64,000 bases of DNA from Xanthobacter sp. NM-59 (GCF_021401125.1 NZ_JACBFQ010000001.1:248001-312000); one strand, 5' to 3'. Shown: positions 9,580-19,781, counted from the stretch's first letter. Program-made: numbers and translations. The notes: generated by a model from the sequence alone, not told the origin.

Positions 9580-9893
9580 GTTTTTCAAAAGAGAGGCGCC
9601 TCGGCGCAACCCGCGGCTTCCCGTCGTCGGCGCTCGCAGGAGGCCCTAAGAGGAGAACGGGGAGCCGGGGGCAGGGGCGGGTGCCATGGAGTGGAATTGA
9701 CTCTTTCGTTAATTCCCGCTAAGGGCACTCTCTCGCTTCGGAAGTTGGTGCTGCGCGCTCCGCCTGGAAGGGCAGGGCGTGGTGGCACCTTTGTCGTATT
9801 CGCGGCGTAATCGTCTCCGCAGGGGCCGGGCTCCACCGGACGCGGAGTGCCCTCCGTCGGCGTGAAAATCGCAGACGGTACATGGAGAGAGCA

Positions 9894-10262
9894 GTGGCTC
9901 GTATTGCAGGCGTCAATATCCCGACCAACAAGCGCGTTGTCATCGCGCTTCAGTACATTCACGGCATCGGCCCCAAGAACGCCGAAGAGATCGTGACGAA
10001 GGTCGGCATTCCGGCTGAGCGCCGGGTGAATCAGCTCACCGACCAGGAAGTGCTGCAGATCCGTGAGGCCATCGACCGCGACTATATCGTGGAAGGTGAT
10101 CTGCGGCGTGAAGTGGCGATGAACATCAAGCGCCTGATGGACCTCGGCTGCTATCGCGGTCTGCGTCACCGTCGTGGCCTGCCCGTGCACGGCCAGCGGA
10201 CGCACACCAATGCCCGCACCCGCAAGGGGCCGGCCAAGCCCATCGCTGGCAAGAAGAAGTGA
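9894..10262 (+). CDS. rpsM: 30S ribosomal protein S13
   Basis: S13 of 122 residues, in the 30S head contacting L5 and P-site tRNA. The start is taken as GTG ([15 protein letters not shown]), the universal family start, with GGAGAGA six bases upstream; an in-frame ATG at 9882 would add MERA and would put that Shine-Dalgarno sequence inside the gene. The basic C-terminal tail ([14 protein letters not shown]) is present. Confidence 0.96.
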   Translation: MARIAGVNIPTNKRVVIALQYIHGIGPKNAEEIVTKVGIPAERRVNQLTDQEVLQIREAIDRDYIVEGDLRREVAMNIKRLMDLGCYRGLRHRRGLPVHGQRTHTNARTRKGPAKPIAGKKK

Positions 10263-10381
10263 TCGGCCGCAAGGCTGCATGAGGGGAGGCCGGCGCTGCC
10301 GGCCTTGCCCGTTTCCCGGCCCCGAAGGGGGTCATCCCGAGCGCCTGGTGCTACGGGCGCGTTTGAAGGATCAAAAAGAGT

Positions 10382-10771
10382 ATGGCTAAGGAAGCTACCC
10401 GCGTTCGTCGTCGCGAGCGTAAGAACATTGCCTCGGGCGTGGCTCATGTGAACGCTTCGTTCAACAACACCATGATCACGATCACCGACGCTCAGGGCAA
10501 CACCATTTCCTGGTCGTCCGCAGGTGCCATGGGCTTCAAGGGCTCGCGCAAGTCTACGCCGTATGCGGCGCAGGTTGCGGCGGAAGACGCCGCCCGCAAG
10601 GCTGCGGAGCACGGCATGCGCACCCTTGAGGTGGAAGTGTCCGGTCCTGGTTCGGGTCGTGAGTCCGCGCTGCGCGCGCTGCAGGCAGCGGGCTTCCTCG
10701 TCACCTCCATCCGTGACGTGACCCCGATCCCGCACAACGGCTGCCGTCCGCGCAAGCGCCGCCGCGTCTGA
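10382..10771 (+). CDS. rpsK: 30S ribosomal protein S11
   Basis: A 129-residue S11 located on the 30S platform at the E site near the mRNA exit. The conserved [18 protein letters not shown] and [18 protein letters not shown] stretches are intact. It lies 119 bases after rpsM; the spacer contains a GC-rich inverted repeat (GGCCGGC / GCCGGCC near 10287-10303) without T-run. rpsD, which follows rpsK in enterobacteria, is not here, as usual for alphaproteobacteria. Confidence 0.97.
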   Translation: MAKEATRVRRRERKNIASGVAHVNASFNNTMITITDAQGNTISWSSAGAMGFKGSRKSTPYAAQVAAEDAARKAAEHGMRTLEVEVSGPGSGRESALRALQAAGFLVTSIRDVTPIPHNGCRPRKRRRV

Positions 10772-10909
10772 TCCGCTCTTGGTCCCGCGAGTTTTTTTGC
10801 TTGCGGGTCGTTTGCCCGGTTTCTCCTCCCCGATCGGGACGGGTCTGCACCTCCGGATGAGGTCTTCAAAGCCCCGGTAGCCGTGTCAGCCCGGCGAGAA
10901 AGCAAGGTG

Positions 10910-11932
10910 ATGCAAGTGATTCAGAAGAACTGGCAAGAGCTGATCAAGCCCGAGAAGCTGCAGGTGAGCCCGGGTAGCGATCCGAAGTGCCTGGCCACCG
11001 TTGTCGCGGAGCCGCTGGAGCGCGGCTTTGGCATGACGCTGGGCAATGCTCTGCGGCGTATCCTGCTGTCGTCCCTCCAGGGGGCGGCCGTGACGTCCAT
11101 CCACATCGACGGGGTGCTGCACGAGTTTTCGTCCATCCCCGGCGTCCGCGAGGATGTGACCGACATCATCCTGAATGTGAAGGATGTCGCCATCAAGATG
11201 CAGGGCGATGGCCCCAAGCGCATGGTGGCGAAGAAGACTGGTCCCGGCGTTCTCTATGCCGGCGACATCCAGACCGTGGGCGACGTTCAGGTTCTGAACC
11301 CGAACCTTGCGATCTGCACCCTCGATGAGGGCGCGGAGCTGCGGGTCGAGTTCACGGTGGACACGGGCAAGGGCTATGTGGCGGCGGATCGCAACCGTCC
11401 CGAGGATGCCCCGATCGGCCTCATTCCGATCGACAGCCTGTATTCGCCGGTGCGCAAGGTCTCGTACAAGGTCGAGAATACCCGTGAGGGCCAGATTCTC
11501 GACTATGACAAGCTGACCATGCAGATCGAGACCAATGGCTCGATCTCTCCGGAGGATGCGCTCGCCTATGCCGCGCGGATCCTGCAGGATCAGCTTGAGA
11601 TCTTCGTGAACTTCGAAGAGCCCAAGCGCGAGAGCGAGACGACCGCGATCCAGACGCTGCCGTTCTCTCCGGCCCTGCTGAAGAAGGTGGACGAGCTCGA
11701 GCTCTCCGTCCGTTCGGCGAACTGCCTGAAGAACGACAACATCGTCTATATCGGCGACCTGATCCAGAAGAGCGAGACGGAGATGCTCCGCACGCCGAAT
11801 TTCGGCCGTAAGTCGCTCAACGAGATCAAGGAAGTGCTCGCCTCCCTCGGTCTGCACCTGGGCATGGAAGTGCCCGGCTGGCCGCCCGAGAACATCGAAG
11901 AGCTCGCGAAGCGCTTCGAGGAACACTACTGA
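10910..11932 (+). CDS. rpoA: RNA polymerase alpha subunit
   Basis: The alpha subunit, 340 residues from the ATG at 10910 ([17 protein letters not shown]). Family members often start at the position of the GTG at 10916 (MIQKNWQEL), and an upstream GTG at 10883 also opens the frame; the exact start is therefore uncertain by a few residues. N-terminal assembly domain includes [22 protein letters not shown]; the C-terminal domain that contacts UP elements and activators contains [22 protein letters not shown]. Lies 138 bases after rpsK and before rplQ. Confidence 0.97.
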   Translation: MQVIQKNWQELIKPEKLQVSPGSDPKCLATVVAEPLERGFGMTLGNALRRILLSSLQGAAVTSIHIDGVLHEFSSIPGVREDVTDIILNVKDVAIKMQGDGPKRMVAKKTGPGVLYAGDIQTVGDVQVLNPNLAICTLDEGAELRVEFTVDTGKGYVAADRNRPEDAPIGLIPIDSLYSPVRKVSYKVENTREGQILDYDKLTMQIETNGSISPEDALAYAARILQDQLEIFVNFEEPKRESETTAIQTLPFSPALLKKVDELELSVRSANCLKNDNIVYIGDLIQKSETEMLRTPNFGRKSLNEIKEVLASLGLHLGMEVPGWPPENIEELAKRFEEHY

Positions 11933-11999
11933 ACCCATAAGCGGCTCGAGCCGCGCAACCTTTCGGCTCGCCGCCGTCATCTTTCAGGAGTTCGCCGTC

Positions 12000-12425
12000 A
12001 TGCGTCACGGCAAGGTACACCGCAAATTCAACCGCACGGCGGAGCATCGCAAGGCGATGTTCTCCAATCTCGCGGGCGCGCTCATCACCCATGAGCAGAT
12101 CGTCACCACCCTGCCGAAGGCCAAGGACCTGCGTCCCGTGGTCGAGAAGCTGGTGACCCTGGCTCGCCGGGGCGATCTGCACGCTCGTCGTCAGGCCGTT
12201 GCCGAGCTGCGCGACCTCACGGTCGTCAAGAAGCTCTTCGACGTGCTGGCGCCCCGCTATGCGGCGCGTCCGGGTGGCTACACCCGGATCATCAAGGCCG
12301 GCTTCCGCTATGGCGACAACACCGCCGTTGCCGTGATCGAGTTCGTGGATCGCGACGAGGACGCCAAGGGCGCCGCCGATCGCGCCCGCGTCGAGGCCGA
12401 GGCCGGTGAAGCCGCTGCGGCGTGA
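12000..12425 (+). CDS. rplQ: 50S ribosomal protein L17
   Basis: A 141-residue L17 beginning [21 protein letters not shown], the canonical start, preceded by CAGGAG. It lies near the tunnel exit. A short alanine/glutamate-rich C-terminal tail (about 20 residues) extends beyond the E. coli protein, typical of alphaproteobacteria. It is the last gene of the alpha-type operon and is followed by a strong terminator. Confidence 0.97.
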   Translation: MRHGKVHRKFNRTAEHRKAMFSNLAGALITHEQIVTTLPKAKDLRPVVEKLVTLARRGDLHARRQAVAELRDLTVVKKLFDVLAPRYAARPGGYTRIIKAGFRYGDNTAVAVIEFVDRDEDAKGAADRARVEAEAGEAAAA

Positions 12426-12451
12426 GCTTTTTGCGCACGCGATGAATTGAA

Positions 12452-12481
12452 AAAGGGCGGTCCTCGGGCCGCCCTTTTTTT
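12452..12481 (+). terminator. Intrinsic terminator after rplQ
   Basis: A 9-bp perfect stem (AAAGGGCGG / CCGCCCTTT) with an 8-base loop continues into a run of seven T. It ends the rpsM-rpsK-rpoA-rplQ transcript and separates it from the protease gene that starts at 12567. Confidence 0.92.
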
Positions 12482-12566
12482 CGTCCAGAGGTGGCCGAGC
12501 CGCGCGAATCTGCGAGATGTGCGGACTGGCGCGTTGGGACCATGAGTAAGCAAGAAGGGTGACGGG

Positions 12567-14000
12567 ATGCTGAGACGGCTTTCGCTCTGTTTGGCCGCCG
12601 GGGCCGTGGCGCTGGCGACGGCGTTTGGCGCAGGGAGCGCATCCGCGCAGGCGCAGCGCGTGCCGGTCTCGCAGGCGGAAGTGAAGCTGTCGTTTGCGCC
12701 GGTCGTTGCGCGCACGGCTCCGGCTGTGGTGAACGTCTATGCGATGAAGACCGCGCAGCAGCGGGCTAACCCGTTCTTCGATGATCCCTTCTTCCGCCGC
12801 TTCTTCGGCGCCCCCGGGGGCGTTCCCGGCCTGGGTGCGCCGGAGCGGATGCAGCGTTCGCTGGGCTCAGGTGTGATCGTCGATCCCTCTGGGCTGGTGG
12901 TGACTAACTACCATGTGATCGAAGGGGCGGATGAGATCCGCGTGGCGCTCAACGATAAGCGCGAATATGAGGCCGAGGTCCTGCTACGCGATCAGCGGAC
13001 CGACCTTGCCATTCTGCGCATCAAGCCGGAGGGCAAGGAGAGCTTCGCCTCGCTGGACCTGGGCAATTCGGACGAGCTCGCGGTCGGGGACCTGGTCCTG
13101 GCGATCGGCGATCCCTTCGGCGTTGGGCAGACCGTGACGCAGGGCATCGTGTCCGCGGTTGCGCGCACGCAGGTTGGTGTGTCCGACTATCAGTTCTTCA
13201 TTCAGACTGACGCCGCCATCAATCCCGGCAATTCGGGTGGTGCGCTGGTGGACATGTCGGGGCATTTGGTGGGCATCAACACCGCCATCTATTCCCGCTC
13301 GGGCGGTTCGATCGGCATCGGCTTTGCCATTCCGGTGAACATGGTGCGGGTGGTGCTGGAGCAGGCGAAGTCGGGCGGCAAGGCGGTGCGGCGGCCGTGG
13401 CTCGGCGCCAAACTGCAGCGCGTGACGCCGGAGATTGCCGACAGCCTGAACCTTCCGCGGCCGTCGGGCGCCCTTGTGCGGGAAGTGACGGCGGGTAGTC
13501 CGGCTGCGAAGGCGGGGCTGAAGGTGGGTGATCTCATCGTTGCCGTGGAGGGCCAGGGGATCGATGATCCGGAGTCGCTCAACTACCGGCTCGCGACCCG
13601 GCCCATCGGCAGCCGCGCTGCGCTGGGCCTCAATCGCGGCGGGCGCCCGGAGAGCGTCGTCGTGGTGCTGGAAAGTGCGCCGGAAACGCCGGCTCGTGAT
13701 GAGGTGCTGCTGCGTTCGCGTTCGCCCTTCGGCGGCGCGACCATTGTGAACCTCTCGCCGGCGGTTGCGGAAGAGATGCGGGTGGATGGGGCGTCGACGG
13801 GTGTAGTGATCGCAGAGATCGCGGATGGCACGCCGGCGGCGATGGCCGGCTTCAAGCCGGGCGACGTGATCGTGGAGGTCAACGGGGAGAAGATCGGCCG
13901 CACGCGCGAGCTTGAGACGCTGACCCAGACCCCCATGCGCGCGTGGCGCATTGTGGTCATTCGCGGCGGCCGCGCGATTTCGGCGCTGCTGCCGGGCTGA
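12567..14000 (+). CDS. Do/DegP-family periplasmic serine endoprotease
   Basis: A 477-residue HtrA-family protease for periplasmic protein quality control. An N-terminal signal peptide ends near residue 28 (ASAQAQ). The trypsin-like domain has the full catalytic triad: His116 (TNYHVIEG), Asp146 (RTDLAIL) and Ser223 (NPGNSGGAL). Two PDZ domains follow at roughly 280-375 and 385-477, the arrangement of DegP/DegQ. It is followed closely by rarA (8-base gap), so the two are probably co-transcribed. Whether it is a DegP, DegQ or DegS-like member cannot be settled from sequence alone. Confidence 0.93.
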   Translation: MLRRLSLCLAAGAVALATAFGAGSASAQAQRVPVSQAEVKLSFAPVVARTAPAVVNVYAMKTAQQRANPFFDDPFFRRFFGAPGGVPGLGAPERMQRSLGSGVIVDPSGLVVTNYHVIEGADEIRVALNDKREYEAEVLLRDQRTDLAILRIKPEGKESFASLDLGNSDELAVGDLVLAIGDPFGVGQTVTQGIVSAVARTQVGVSDYQFFIQTDAAINPGNSGGALVDMSGHLVGINTAIYSRSGGSIGIGFAIPVNMVRVVLEQAKSGGKAVRRPWLGAKLQRVTPEIADSLNLPRPSGALVREVTAGSPAAKAGLKVGDLIVAVEGQGIDDPESLNYRLATRPIGSRAALGLNRGGRPESVVVVLESAPETPARDEVLLRSRSPFGGATIVNLSPAVAEEMRVDGASTGVVIAEIADGTPAAMAGFKPGDVIVEVNGEKIGRTRELETLTQTPMRAWRIVVIRGGRAISALLPG

Positions 14001-14008
14001 GGCGTGAA

Positions 14009-15331
14009 ATGAGCGACCTGTTCGAAGCGGCGGGCGTGCCTGCCGGCGCGGGGGAGGGCGGCTCTCGCCCCCTGGCGGATCGGCTGCGGCCGACGACTCT
14101 GGCGGAGGTGGTGGGCCAGGACCATCTGGTGGGCCCGGATGGGGTGCTCACGCGCATGCTGGAGGGCCGCTCGCTGGGCTCCCTCATCCTTTGGGGGCCG
14201 CCGGGCACGGGCAAGACCACCGTGGCCCGGCTTTTGGCATCGGCCACGGACCTTCACTTCGAGCAGATCTCCGCCATCTTTTCCGGTGTCGCGGACCTGA
14301 AGAAGGTGTTCGAGCAGGCACGGGCGCGGCGGAGGGTGGGGCAATCCACGCTGCTGTTCGTGGATGAGATCCATCGCTTCAACCGCGCGCAGCAAGACAG
14401 CTTCTTGCCGGTGATGGAGGATGGCACCGTCACCCTGGTGGGCGCCACCACGGAAAACCCATCGTTCGAGCTGAATGCGGCGCTGCTGTCGCGGGCGCGG
14501 GTGCTGGTGTTTCGTGCTCTGGACGCCGATGCCATCGGCCGCCTGTTGGCGCGGGCGGAGGAGATCGAGAACAAGCCCTTGCCGCTGACGGCGGAGGCCC
14601 GCCTGGCGCTGGTGAACATGGCCGATGGTGACGGCCGCGCGTCGCTGACCTTGACGGAAGAAGTGTGGCGCGCCGCGCGGCCCGGCGAGGTGTTCGACGT
14701 GGCCGGCCTTGCGGATGTGGTGCAGCGCCGCGCGCCCATCTACGACAAGAGCGAGGATGGCCACTACAACCTGATTTCCGCGCTGCACAAATCCGTGCGC
14801 GGTTCCGACCCCGACGCTGCGCTTTATTATCTGGCGCGGATGCTGGATGCGGGGGAAAGCCCGCTCTTCCTGGCGCGGCGCATCGTGCGCATGGCCATCG
14901 AGGATGTTGGCAATGCCGATCCGCAGGCTCTGGTGGTGGCCAGCGCGGCGAAGGATGCCTTCGATTTCCTGGGCTCCCCGGAAGGCGAGCTGGCCTTGGC
15001 CCAGGCGGTCGTCTACGTGGCTACGGCGCCCAAGTCCAACGCGGTCTATATGGCCTTCAAGGTGGCCCAGCGTCTGGCAAAGGAGGCGGGGTCGCTTACG
15101 CCGCCCAAGCATATTCTGAATGCGCCGACGAAGCTGATGAAAAAGGAAGGCTACGGCCAGGGCTATCGCTACGACCACGACGAGCCGGATGCCTTTTCAG
15201 GGCAGAATTACTTCCCCGAGGCGCTGGGCCGCCAGAGCTTCTACCACCCGGTGGAGCGTGGCTTCGAGCGCGAGATCCGGAAGCGCATGGACTATTGGGC
15301 GCGGTTGCGCGCCGAGCGGGGGGAGCGTTAG
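14009..15331 (+). CDS. rarA: Replication-associated recombination protein RarA (MgsA)
   Basis: A 440-residue AAA+ ATPase related to clamp loaders that acts at stalled replication forks and interacts with SSB. Walker [10 protein letters not shown] is at residues 63-71, Walker [11 protein letters not shown] near 113, and sensor 1 GATTENPSF follows. The C-terminal tetramerisation domain with [10 protein letters not shown] and the GYRYDHD and FLPEALGR-like [11 protein letters not shown] patterns is intact. The start at 14009 is eight bases after the protease gene; the longer frame starting inside that gene is rejected. Confidence 0.95.
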   Translation: MSDLFEAAGVPAGAGEGGSRPLADRLRPTTLAEVVGQDHLVGPDGVLTRMLEGRSLGSLILWGPPGTGKTTVARLLASATDLHFEQISAIFSGVADLKKVFEQARARRRVGQSTLLFVDEIHRFNRAQQDSFLPVMEDGTVTLVGATTENPSFELNAALLSRARVLVFRALDADAIGRLLARAEEIENKPLPLTAEARLALVNMADGDGRASLTLTEEVWRAARPGEVFDVAGLADVVQRRAPIYDKSEDGHYNLISALHKSVRGSDPDAALYYLARMLDAGESPLFLARRIVRMAIEDVGNADPQALVVASAAKDAFDFLGSPEGELALAQAVVYVATAPKSNAVYMAFKVAQRLAKEAGSLTPPKHILNAPTKLMKKEGYGQGYRYDHDEPDAFSGQNYFPEALGRQSFYHPVERGFEREIRKRMDYWARLRAERGER

Positions 15332-15433
15332 GCCATGTTCGGGCGGAGCGGATTCCGCTTCGCGCGAGCGCTGCAGGCACTCAAGAGGTTGGAGTCGTTC
15401 ACCGCTTCTGGGTCGCGGAAAATGCACCCGGGC

Positions 15434-15916
15434 TCAAAGGCGCGGCAGGCCGGCTTCCAGCGGCACCGCGGGGGCGTTCTTCACCTGCTTCAGGGTGAGC
15501 GCAGTCTTCACATTGCGCACATTCGGGGTGGCGGTGATCTCCAGCACGAAGTTCTGGAAGGTGCGCAGGTCCGGCGCCACGCACAGCATCATGAAGTCCA
15601 CATCGCCCGAGAGCATCCAGGCCGTGCGCACCAGCGGCCACTGGTCAATGCGTTCCTGGAAGGCGGCGAGGTCGGTTTCCGCTTGGCTGATGAGGTGGAC
15701 CATGGCGAAGGCCATCAGGTCGTAGCCGAGGCGCTTTTCGTCGAGCAGTGCCCGGTAGCCCTGGATGATGCCATCATCCTCCAGCGCCCGCACGCGGCGC
15801 AGGCAGGGTGGGGCGGAGATGCCGACCCGGCGGGAAAGCTCCACATTCGTCATGCGCCCGTCGCGCTGGAGCTCGTCGAGGATCTTCCAATCGACAGCAT
15901 CAAGGCGAACGGTCAA
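15434..15916 (-). CDS. Lrp/AsnC-family transcriptional regulator
   Basis: A 160-residue feast/famine regulator: N-terminal winged HTH (LDAVDWKILDELQRDGRMTNVELSRRVGIS) and C-terminal RAM/AsnC ligand-binding domain (GDVDFMMLCVAPDLRTFQNFV). The start is a TTG at 15916, with GGGAG seven to eight bases upstream; the open frame extends to 16096 but the extra 60 residues resemble no known regulator. It converges with rarA and diverges from trxB, with 272 bases between the starts. Target genes are unknown. Confidence 0.88.
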   Translation of the reverse strand: MTVRLDAVDWKILDELQRDGRMTNVELSRRVGISAPPCLRRVRALEDDGIIQGYRALLDEKRLGYDLMAFAMVHLISQAETDLAAFQERIDQWPLVRTAWMLSGDVDFMMLCVAPDLRTFQNFVLEITATPNVRNVKTALTLKQVKNAPAVPLEAGLPRL

Positions 15917-16188
15917 GGCGTGCTCCCGGTGGGCAGGTCGCCGATGTCCGGCGCACCGGCACCTTAGTGCGCGATTGCGGCAACGCAACGAAATAATCTT
16001 TCGCCACAGATCCAGTGCACAATGGACTCGAAAGATGGGCGCGGGCACCGCGGCGATGCCTTGTGGCGATGCGGTGGAGCCCCTACATTTGCGCATAGCT
16101 TACGCTGCGCTGGGGCATGGCCGGGGATCCCCCGCCTGCGCCACCCGCAGCGTGTTCGCCCCGAGGGGCCGAGCGCGTCGAGGACGTT

Positions 16189-17145
16189 ATGAGTGTCCAG
16201 CATACCAAAGTCGTGATCATTGGCTCCGGGCCGGCGGGCTTCACCGCGGCCATCTATGCCGCCCGTGCCATGCTCCAGCCCATCCTGTTCGAGGGCATCC
16301 AGCCCGGTGGGCAGCTCACCATCACCACTGAGGTGGAGAATTATCCGGGCTTCGCCGAGCCGGTGCAGGGGCCCTGGCTGATGGAGCAGATGCGCGCCCA
16401 GGCGGAGAATGTGGGAACCACGCTGGTGGCTGACCACGTGGCCAGCCTCGATCTGTCCCAGCGCCCGTTCCGGCTCGTCACCGAGTCGGGCGTGGCCTAC
16501 ACGGCGGACACGGTCATTCTCGCCACCGGCGCCCAGGCGCGCTGGCTGGGGCTGGAGAGCGAGAACACCTATCGCGGATTCGGCGTTTCCGCCTGCGCCA
16601 CCTGTGACGGTTTCTTCTATCGTGGCAAGGACGTCATCGTGGCGGGCGGCGGCAATACCGCCGTGGAAGAAGCGCTCTTCCTCACCAATTTCGCGGCTAA
16701 GGTCACTGTGGTCCACCGGCGCGAGGGCTTCCGCGCCGAGCGGATCCTGCAGGATCGCTTGTTCGCCAACCCGAAGGTGGACGTGGTGTGGAACGCGGAG
16801 GTGACGGAGGTGCTGGGCGCCGACGAGCCCACCCACGTGACCGGCGTCACGCTGCGTGACACGCGGACTGGCGAGACCCGCCAACTCAAGGCCGACGGCC
16901 TGTTCGTGGCCATCGGCCACGCGCCGGCGACCGAGCTGGTGAAGGATCAGCTCAAGCTGAAGCCCTCGGGCTATGTCTGGACCGCGCCGGATTCCACCGC
17001 CACCTCGGTGCCCGGCGTATTCGCGCCCGGCGACGTGGCGGACGATGTCTACCGCCAGGCGGTGACCGCCGCCGGCCGGGGCTGCATGGCGGCGCTGGAG
17101 GCCGAGCGCTTCCTGGCGCAAGCCATGGCCGAAGCCGCCGAATAG
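16189..17145 (+). CDS. trxB: Thioredoxin reductase
   Basis: NADPH-dependent thioredoxin-disulfide reductase of 318 residues, cytoplasmic. FAD-binding GSGPAG motif at residues 12-17, redox-active CATC at 136-139, NADPH-binding GGGNTAVEEA from 153, and the C-terminal FAD motif FAPGDVADDVYRQAVTAAGRG. The ATG at 16189 is the family start; the frame is open upstream to 16117. A perfect terminator hairpin follows, separating it from the LysR gene. Confidence 0.96.
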   Translation: MSVQHTKVVIIGSGPAGFTAAIYAARAMLQPILFEGIQPGGQLTITTEVENYPGFAEPVQGPWLMEQMRAQAENVGTTLVADHVASLDLSQRPFRLVTESGVAYTADTVILATGAQARWLGLESENTYRGFGVSACATCDGFFYRGKDVIVAGGGNTAVEEALFLTNFAAKVTVVHRREGFRAERILQDRLFANPKVDVVWNAEVTEVLGADEPTHVTGVTLRDTRTGETRQLKADGLFVAIGHAPATELVKDQLKLKPSGYVWTAPDSTATSVPGVFAPGDVADDVYRQAVTAAGRGCMAALEAERFLAQAMAEAAE

Positions 17146-17151
17146 GTGTTT

Positions 17152-17178
17152 GGGCGCCGCAGCCGTGCGGCGCCCTTT
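17152..17178 (+). terminator. Intrinsic terminator after trxB
   Basis: A perfect 10-bp stem (GGGCGCCGCA / TGCGGCGCCC) with a GCCG loop is followed by TTT and further pyrimidines. It lies 6 bases downstream of the trxB stop and upstream of the LysR gene start. Confidence 0.85.
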
Positions 17179-17244
17179 CCATTTCAAACCATCGCACTCG
17201 ACGCATCCCGCATTCCGCCGGATGCCGCACATGCCGGGGCCCCA

Positions 17245-18135
17245 ATGGACTGGGACAAGCTGAAGGTCTTCCACGTCGCTGCTGAAGCGGGCTCCTTTAC
17301 CCATGCCGGGGAGACGCTGGGGCTGTCGCAATCGGCGGTCAGCCGGCAGGTGTCAGCACTGGAAGCCGAGCTGAAGGTGCCCCTGTTTCACCGCCATGCC
17401 CGCGGCCTCATTCTCACGGAGCAGGGCGAGCTGCTCTACCGCACCGCGCATGAGGTGTTCCTGAAGCTGGAATCGGCCCGGGCCCAGCTGTCCGACAGCC
17501 GCGAGAAGCCCAATGGGGAATTGCGGGTGACCACCACGGTTGGGCTGGGCACCCACTGGCTCACCGCGCGGGTGGGCGAGTTCGTGGAGCTGTTCCCGGA
17601 TATCCGCATTCAGCTCATTCTGACCGATGAAGAGCTGGACCTTGCCATGCGTGAGGCGGACGTGGCCATTCGCATGCGCCAGCCGGTGCAGCCGGATCTG
17701 GTGCAGCGCAAGCTCTTCACCGTGCATTTTCACGCCTATGCCTCGGTGGATTACCTGAAGCGGCATGGGCAGCCGCGCACTCTGGACGAGCTGGACCGCC
17801 ATCGCATCCTGCTGCTCGGTGGGCCGATTCCCTCCTATTTCCAGGGCCTCAATTGGCTTGAGCATGCCGGGCGGGATGGAACTGTGCCGCGCATCCCCGC
17901 CTTCGAGGTGAACAGTGTGCTGGGCCTGAAGCGGGCGGTGGAGCGCGGCGTCGGCATCGGTACCCTGCCGGACTATCTGACCGATGACGCCACCTCTCTC
18001 GTTCAGCTGTTCACGGATCGGGAGACGCCGAAGCTGGAGGCCTATTTTACCTATGCGCAGGAAATGCGCTCGGTGGCCCGCATCCAGGTCTTCCGTGACT
18101 TCCTGATCTCCAAGGCACAGCGTTGGAATTACTGA
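17245..18135 (+). CDS. LysR-family transcriptional regulator
   Basis: A 296-residue LysR regulator. The N-terminal winged helix-turn-helix is at about residues 1-60 (LKVFHVAAEAGSFTHAGETLGLSQSAVSRQV), followed by a periplasmic-binding-like effector domain. Start taken at MDWDKLKVF; the longer frame overlaps the trxB terminator. A LysR gene next to trxB is a recurrent arrangement in rhizobial relatives, but the regulator is downstream of trxB in the same direction, not divergent, so a direct link is unproven. Ligand and targets are unknown. Confidence 0.9.
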   Translation: MDWDKLKVFHVAAEAGSFTHAGETLGLSQSAVSRQVSALEAELKVPLFHRHARGLILTEQGELLYRTAHEVFLKLESARAQLSDSREKPNGELRVTTTVGLGTHWLTARVGEFVELFPDIRIQLILTDEELDLAMREADVAIRMRQPVQPDLVQRKLFTVHFHAYASVDYLKRHGQPRTLDELDRHRILLLGGPIPSYFQGLNWLEHAGRDGTVPRIPAFEVNSVLGLKRAVERGVGIGTLPDYLTDDATSLVQLFTDRETPKLEAYFTYAQEMRSVARIQVFRDFLISKAQRWNY

Positions 18136-18189
18136 AGTTTATCGTTCGTGTGACGTTTTACGCAGGGCTGGTGGGAATAGGCCCGCGTG

Positions 18190-18357
18190 CGGCGCATGCC
18201 TGACATGCAGTCAATTGCCATTGATTTATGCCTAAAGAGCGTGCAGTTTGCACATGCGCTGATCGCATCATGACTGATGCTTCAGCTGTTCCCCTCTGGA
18301 AGGTTCGCCGCTTAGCGGCGATACTTGCCGGGTCCGTAACTGGGCCCGGCATTTTTC
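18190..18357 (+). ncRNA. Candidate small RNA with intrinsic terminator
   Basis: The 328-base gap between the LysR gene and the next gene has no plausible protein. It ends in a compact hairpin CGCCGC/GCGGCG at about 18306-18320 followed by a terminator hairpin. AT-richer sequence around 18200-18230 could contain a promoter. The boundaries are approximate and no known RNA family was recognised; it could also be the trailer of the LysR transcript. Confidence 0.35.
18327..18356 (+). terminator. Intrinsic terminator in LysR/peptidoglycan-binding gap
   Basis: A 9-bp stem (GCCGGGTCC / GGGCCCGGC, one G-U) with a 6-base loop is followed by ATTTTT. It is 190 bases downstream of the LysR stop, so it ends either a long trailer or a separate small transcript. 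Confidence 0.8.
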
Positions 18358-18463
18358 TTATGTCGGAGCGCATGTACCTCTGCCGTGGTATTCTGTTATA
18401 GGCAGTTGGGGACTTTCCGCAGGCCCGAAAATCCCGGGCACCGATCGCATCGGAGGAGCGACC

Positions 18464-18982
18464 ATGGCAGTGCTGAAGCGCGGACTGGCTGGAGAGCCGG
18501 TCAAAATTCTGCAGACCAAGCTGGGGGTGGTTGCTGACGGTCAGTTCGGCCCGGCGACCGAGGAGGCCCTGAAGGCCTACCAGAAGGCCCATGGCCTTGC
18601 CGTCGACGGCGTGGCGGGCCCGGACACCTTCCTGACCCTGGAGCTGCCCGAGCTCATCCTGCTGGCCACCGGCAGCCGTGGCGAGGCGGTGAAGAAGCTG
18701 CAGGCCGCTCTGGGCGTGGGCGCTGACGGCGTGTTCGGCGCCGGGACGGAAAAGGCGCTGCGCGAATTCCAGGCGAAGAATGGGCTGGATGCGGACGGCA
18801 TGGCCGGCCCGGTCACCCTGGCCAAGATTTCGGCCTTCTCAACGGTCATCACCCCTGCGGCGGTTGAAAAGTCCCTGTCGGGCCCCGAGGTTGCGAGCCC
18901 CGATGCCAAGCCCGCCGCGGCCGATCTCGCCGCGGCGCCACGCAAGAGCATCTGGCAGACCATTACCAGCTTCTTCTCCTGA
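18464..18982 (+). CDS. Peptidoglycan-binding domain protein
   Basis: A 172-residue protein with two tandem PG_binding_1 repeats (about residues 5-60 and 70-125; each with ADGQFGPATEEALKAYQ / ADGVFGAGTEKALREFQ type cores). No signal peptide is evident at the N-terminus (MAVLKRGLAGEPV), which is unusual for a cell-wall binder; a short hydrophobic/aromatic C-terminus (SIWQTITSFFS) may be amphipathic. GGAGGAG precedes the ATG. The neighbour downstream encodes a VanX-like dipeptidase, so a shared cell-wall role is plausible, but a terminator separates them. Confidence 0.85.
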   Translation: MAVLKRGLAGEPVKILQTKLGVVADGQFGPATEEALKAYQKAHGLAVDGVAGPDTFLTLELPELILLATGSRGEAVKKLQAALGVGADGVFGAGTEKALREFQAKNGLDADGMAGPVTLAKISAFSTVITPAAVEKSLSGPEVASPDAKPAAADLAAAPRKSIWQTITSFFS

Positions 18983-18999
18983 AGCCTGGGTGGGAGTTC

Positions 19000-19030
19000 G
19001 GCCGCCGGGAGCACCGGCGGCCTTCCCTTT
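19000..19030 (+). terminator. Probable terminator after peptidoglycan-binding gene
   Basis: Perfect 9-bp stem (GGCCGCCGG / CCGGCGGCC) with a 5-base loop followed by TTCCCTTT. The interrupted T-tract makes termination likely but not certain. Confidence 0.65.
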
Positions 19031-19079
19031 GCTGCGACGCGGGAGCACGCTACATTCAAACGCTGCTTTGGATGATGGA

Positions 19080-19781
19080 ATGCCCCGCCGCCTGATGGAC
19101 AAGTTCGTGAAACCCGCCGCGATCGCCCTCGGCATCGCCGGCCTCAGCCTGGCCACCGAGGTCCGGGCGGAACGTCCGGACCTGTTCGTGGACGTGACGC
19201 AAATCGTGCCCGACGTGGTTCTCGATGTGCGCTATGCGGGCACGCAGAATTTCGTGGGTGCGCCTGTTGATGGCTATGGCGCCGCGCGCTGCCTGCTGAC
19301 GAGGCCGGCGGCCCAGGCGCTGGCCGGCGTGGCGCGGGATGCCCACGCCAAGGGCTTGAAGCTGAAGCTGTTCGATTGCTACCGGCCAGCGCGCGCCGTG
19401 GCCCACTTCGCCCGCTGGGCGGCCGATCTTTCCGACACCCGCACGAAGGCGGTCTATTACCCGGACGTGGACAAATCCCAATTGTTCGCGCTCGGCTATA
19501 TCGCCGAACGCTCCGGGCACTCGCGGGGCTCCACCCTGGATCTCACCCTGGTGAACGCCGCCACCGGCGCTGAGCTCGACATGGGCACGCCGTTCGATCT
19601 CTTCAGCGCGCGGTCCTGGCCGGCCTCGAAGGAGGTGAGCGCGGAGCAGAAGGCGAATCGGCAATTGCTGGCCACACTCATGGAGACGCACCGCTTCAAG
19701 CCCATAGAGCAGGAGTGGTGGCACTTCACTTTGGCGAACGAGCCATTTCCCGACACCTACTTCGATTTTCCCATCGAGTGA
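19080..19781 (+). CDS. D-alanyl-D-alanine dipeptidase, VanX/DdpX family
   Basis: A 233-residue zinc peptidase with an N-terminal signal peptide (hydrophobic residues 12-25, cleavage near 30), so periplasmic. Family zinc ligands are visible: His147 and Asp154 in SGHSRGSTLDL and His215 in EWWHF, with Glu212 as catalytic base and Arg102 in YRPARA. VanX enzymes cut D-Ala-D-Ala; the exported, non-resistance members (DdpX type) are thought to recycle the dipeptide from the cell wall. The alternative start MDKFVKPA at 19095 would also give a good signal peptide. No vanHA partners are nearby, so glycopeptide resistance is not indicated. Confidence 0.9.
   Translation: MPRRLMDKFVKPAAIALGIAGLSLATEVRAERPDLFVDVTQIVPDVVLDVRYAGTQNFVGAPVDGYGAARCLLTRPAAQALAGVARDAHAKGLKLKLFDCYRPARAVAHFARWAADLSDTRTKAVYYPDVDKSQLFALGYIAERSGHSRGSTLDLTLVNAATGAELDMGTPFDLFSARSWPASKEVSAEQKANRQLLATLMETHRFKPIEQEWWHFTLANEPFPDTYFDFPIE

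Noticed and set aside
9697-9725. Possible promoter TTGACT-17-TAAGGG before rpsM
   Set aside because: The -35 element is good but the -10 element matches the consensus at only two positions, so it was not annotated.
18464-19781. Glycopeptide resistance suggested by a VanX-like dipeptidase
   Set aside because: The protein has a signal peptide and lacks vanH and vanA neighbours, so it fits the cell-wall recycling branch.
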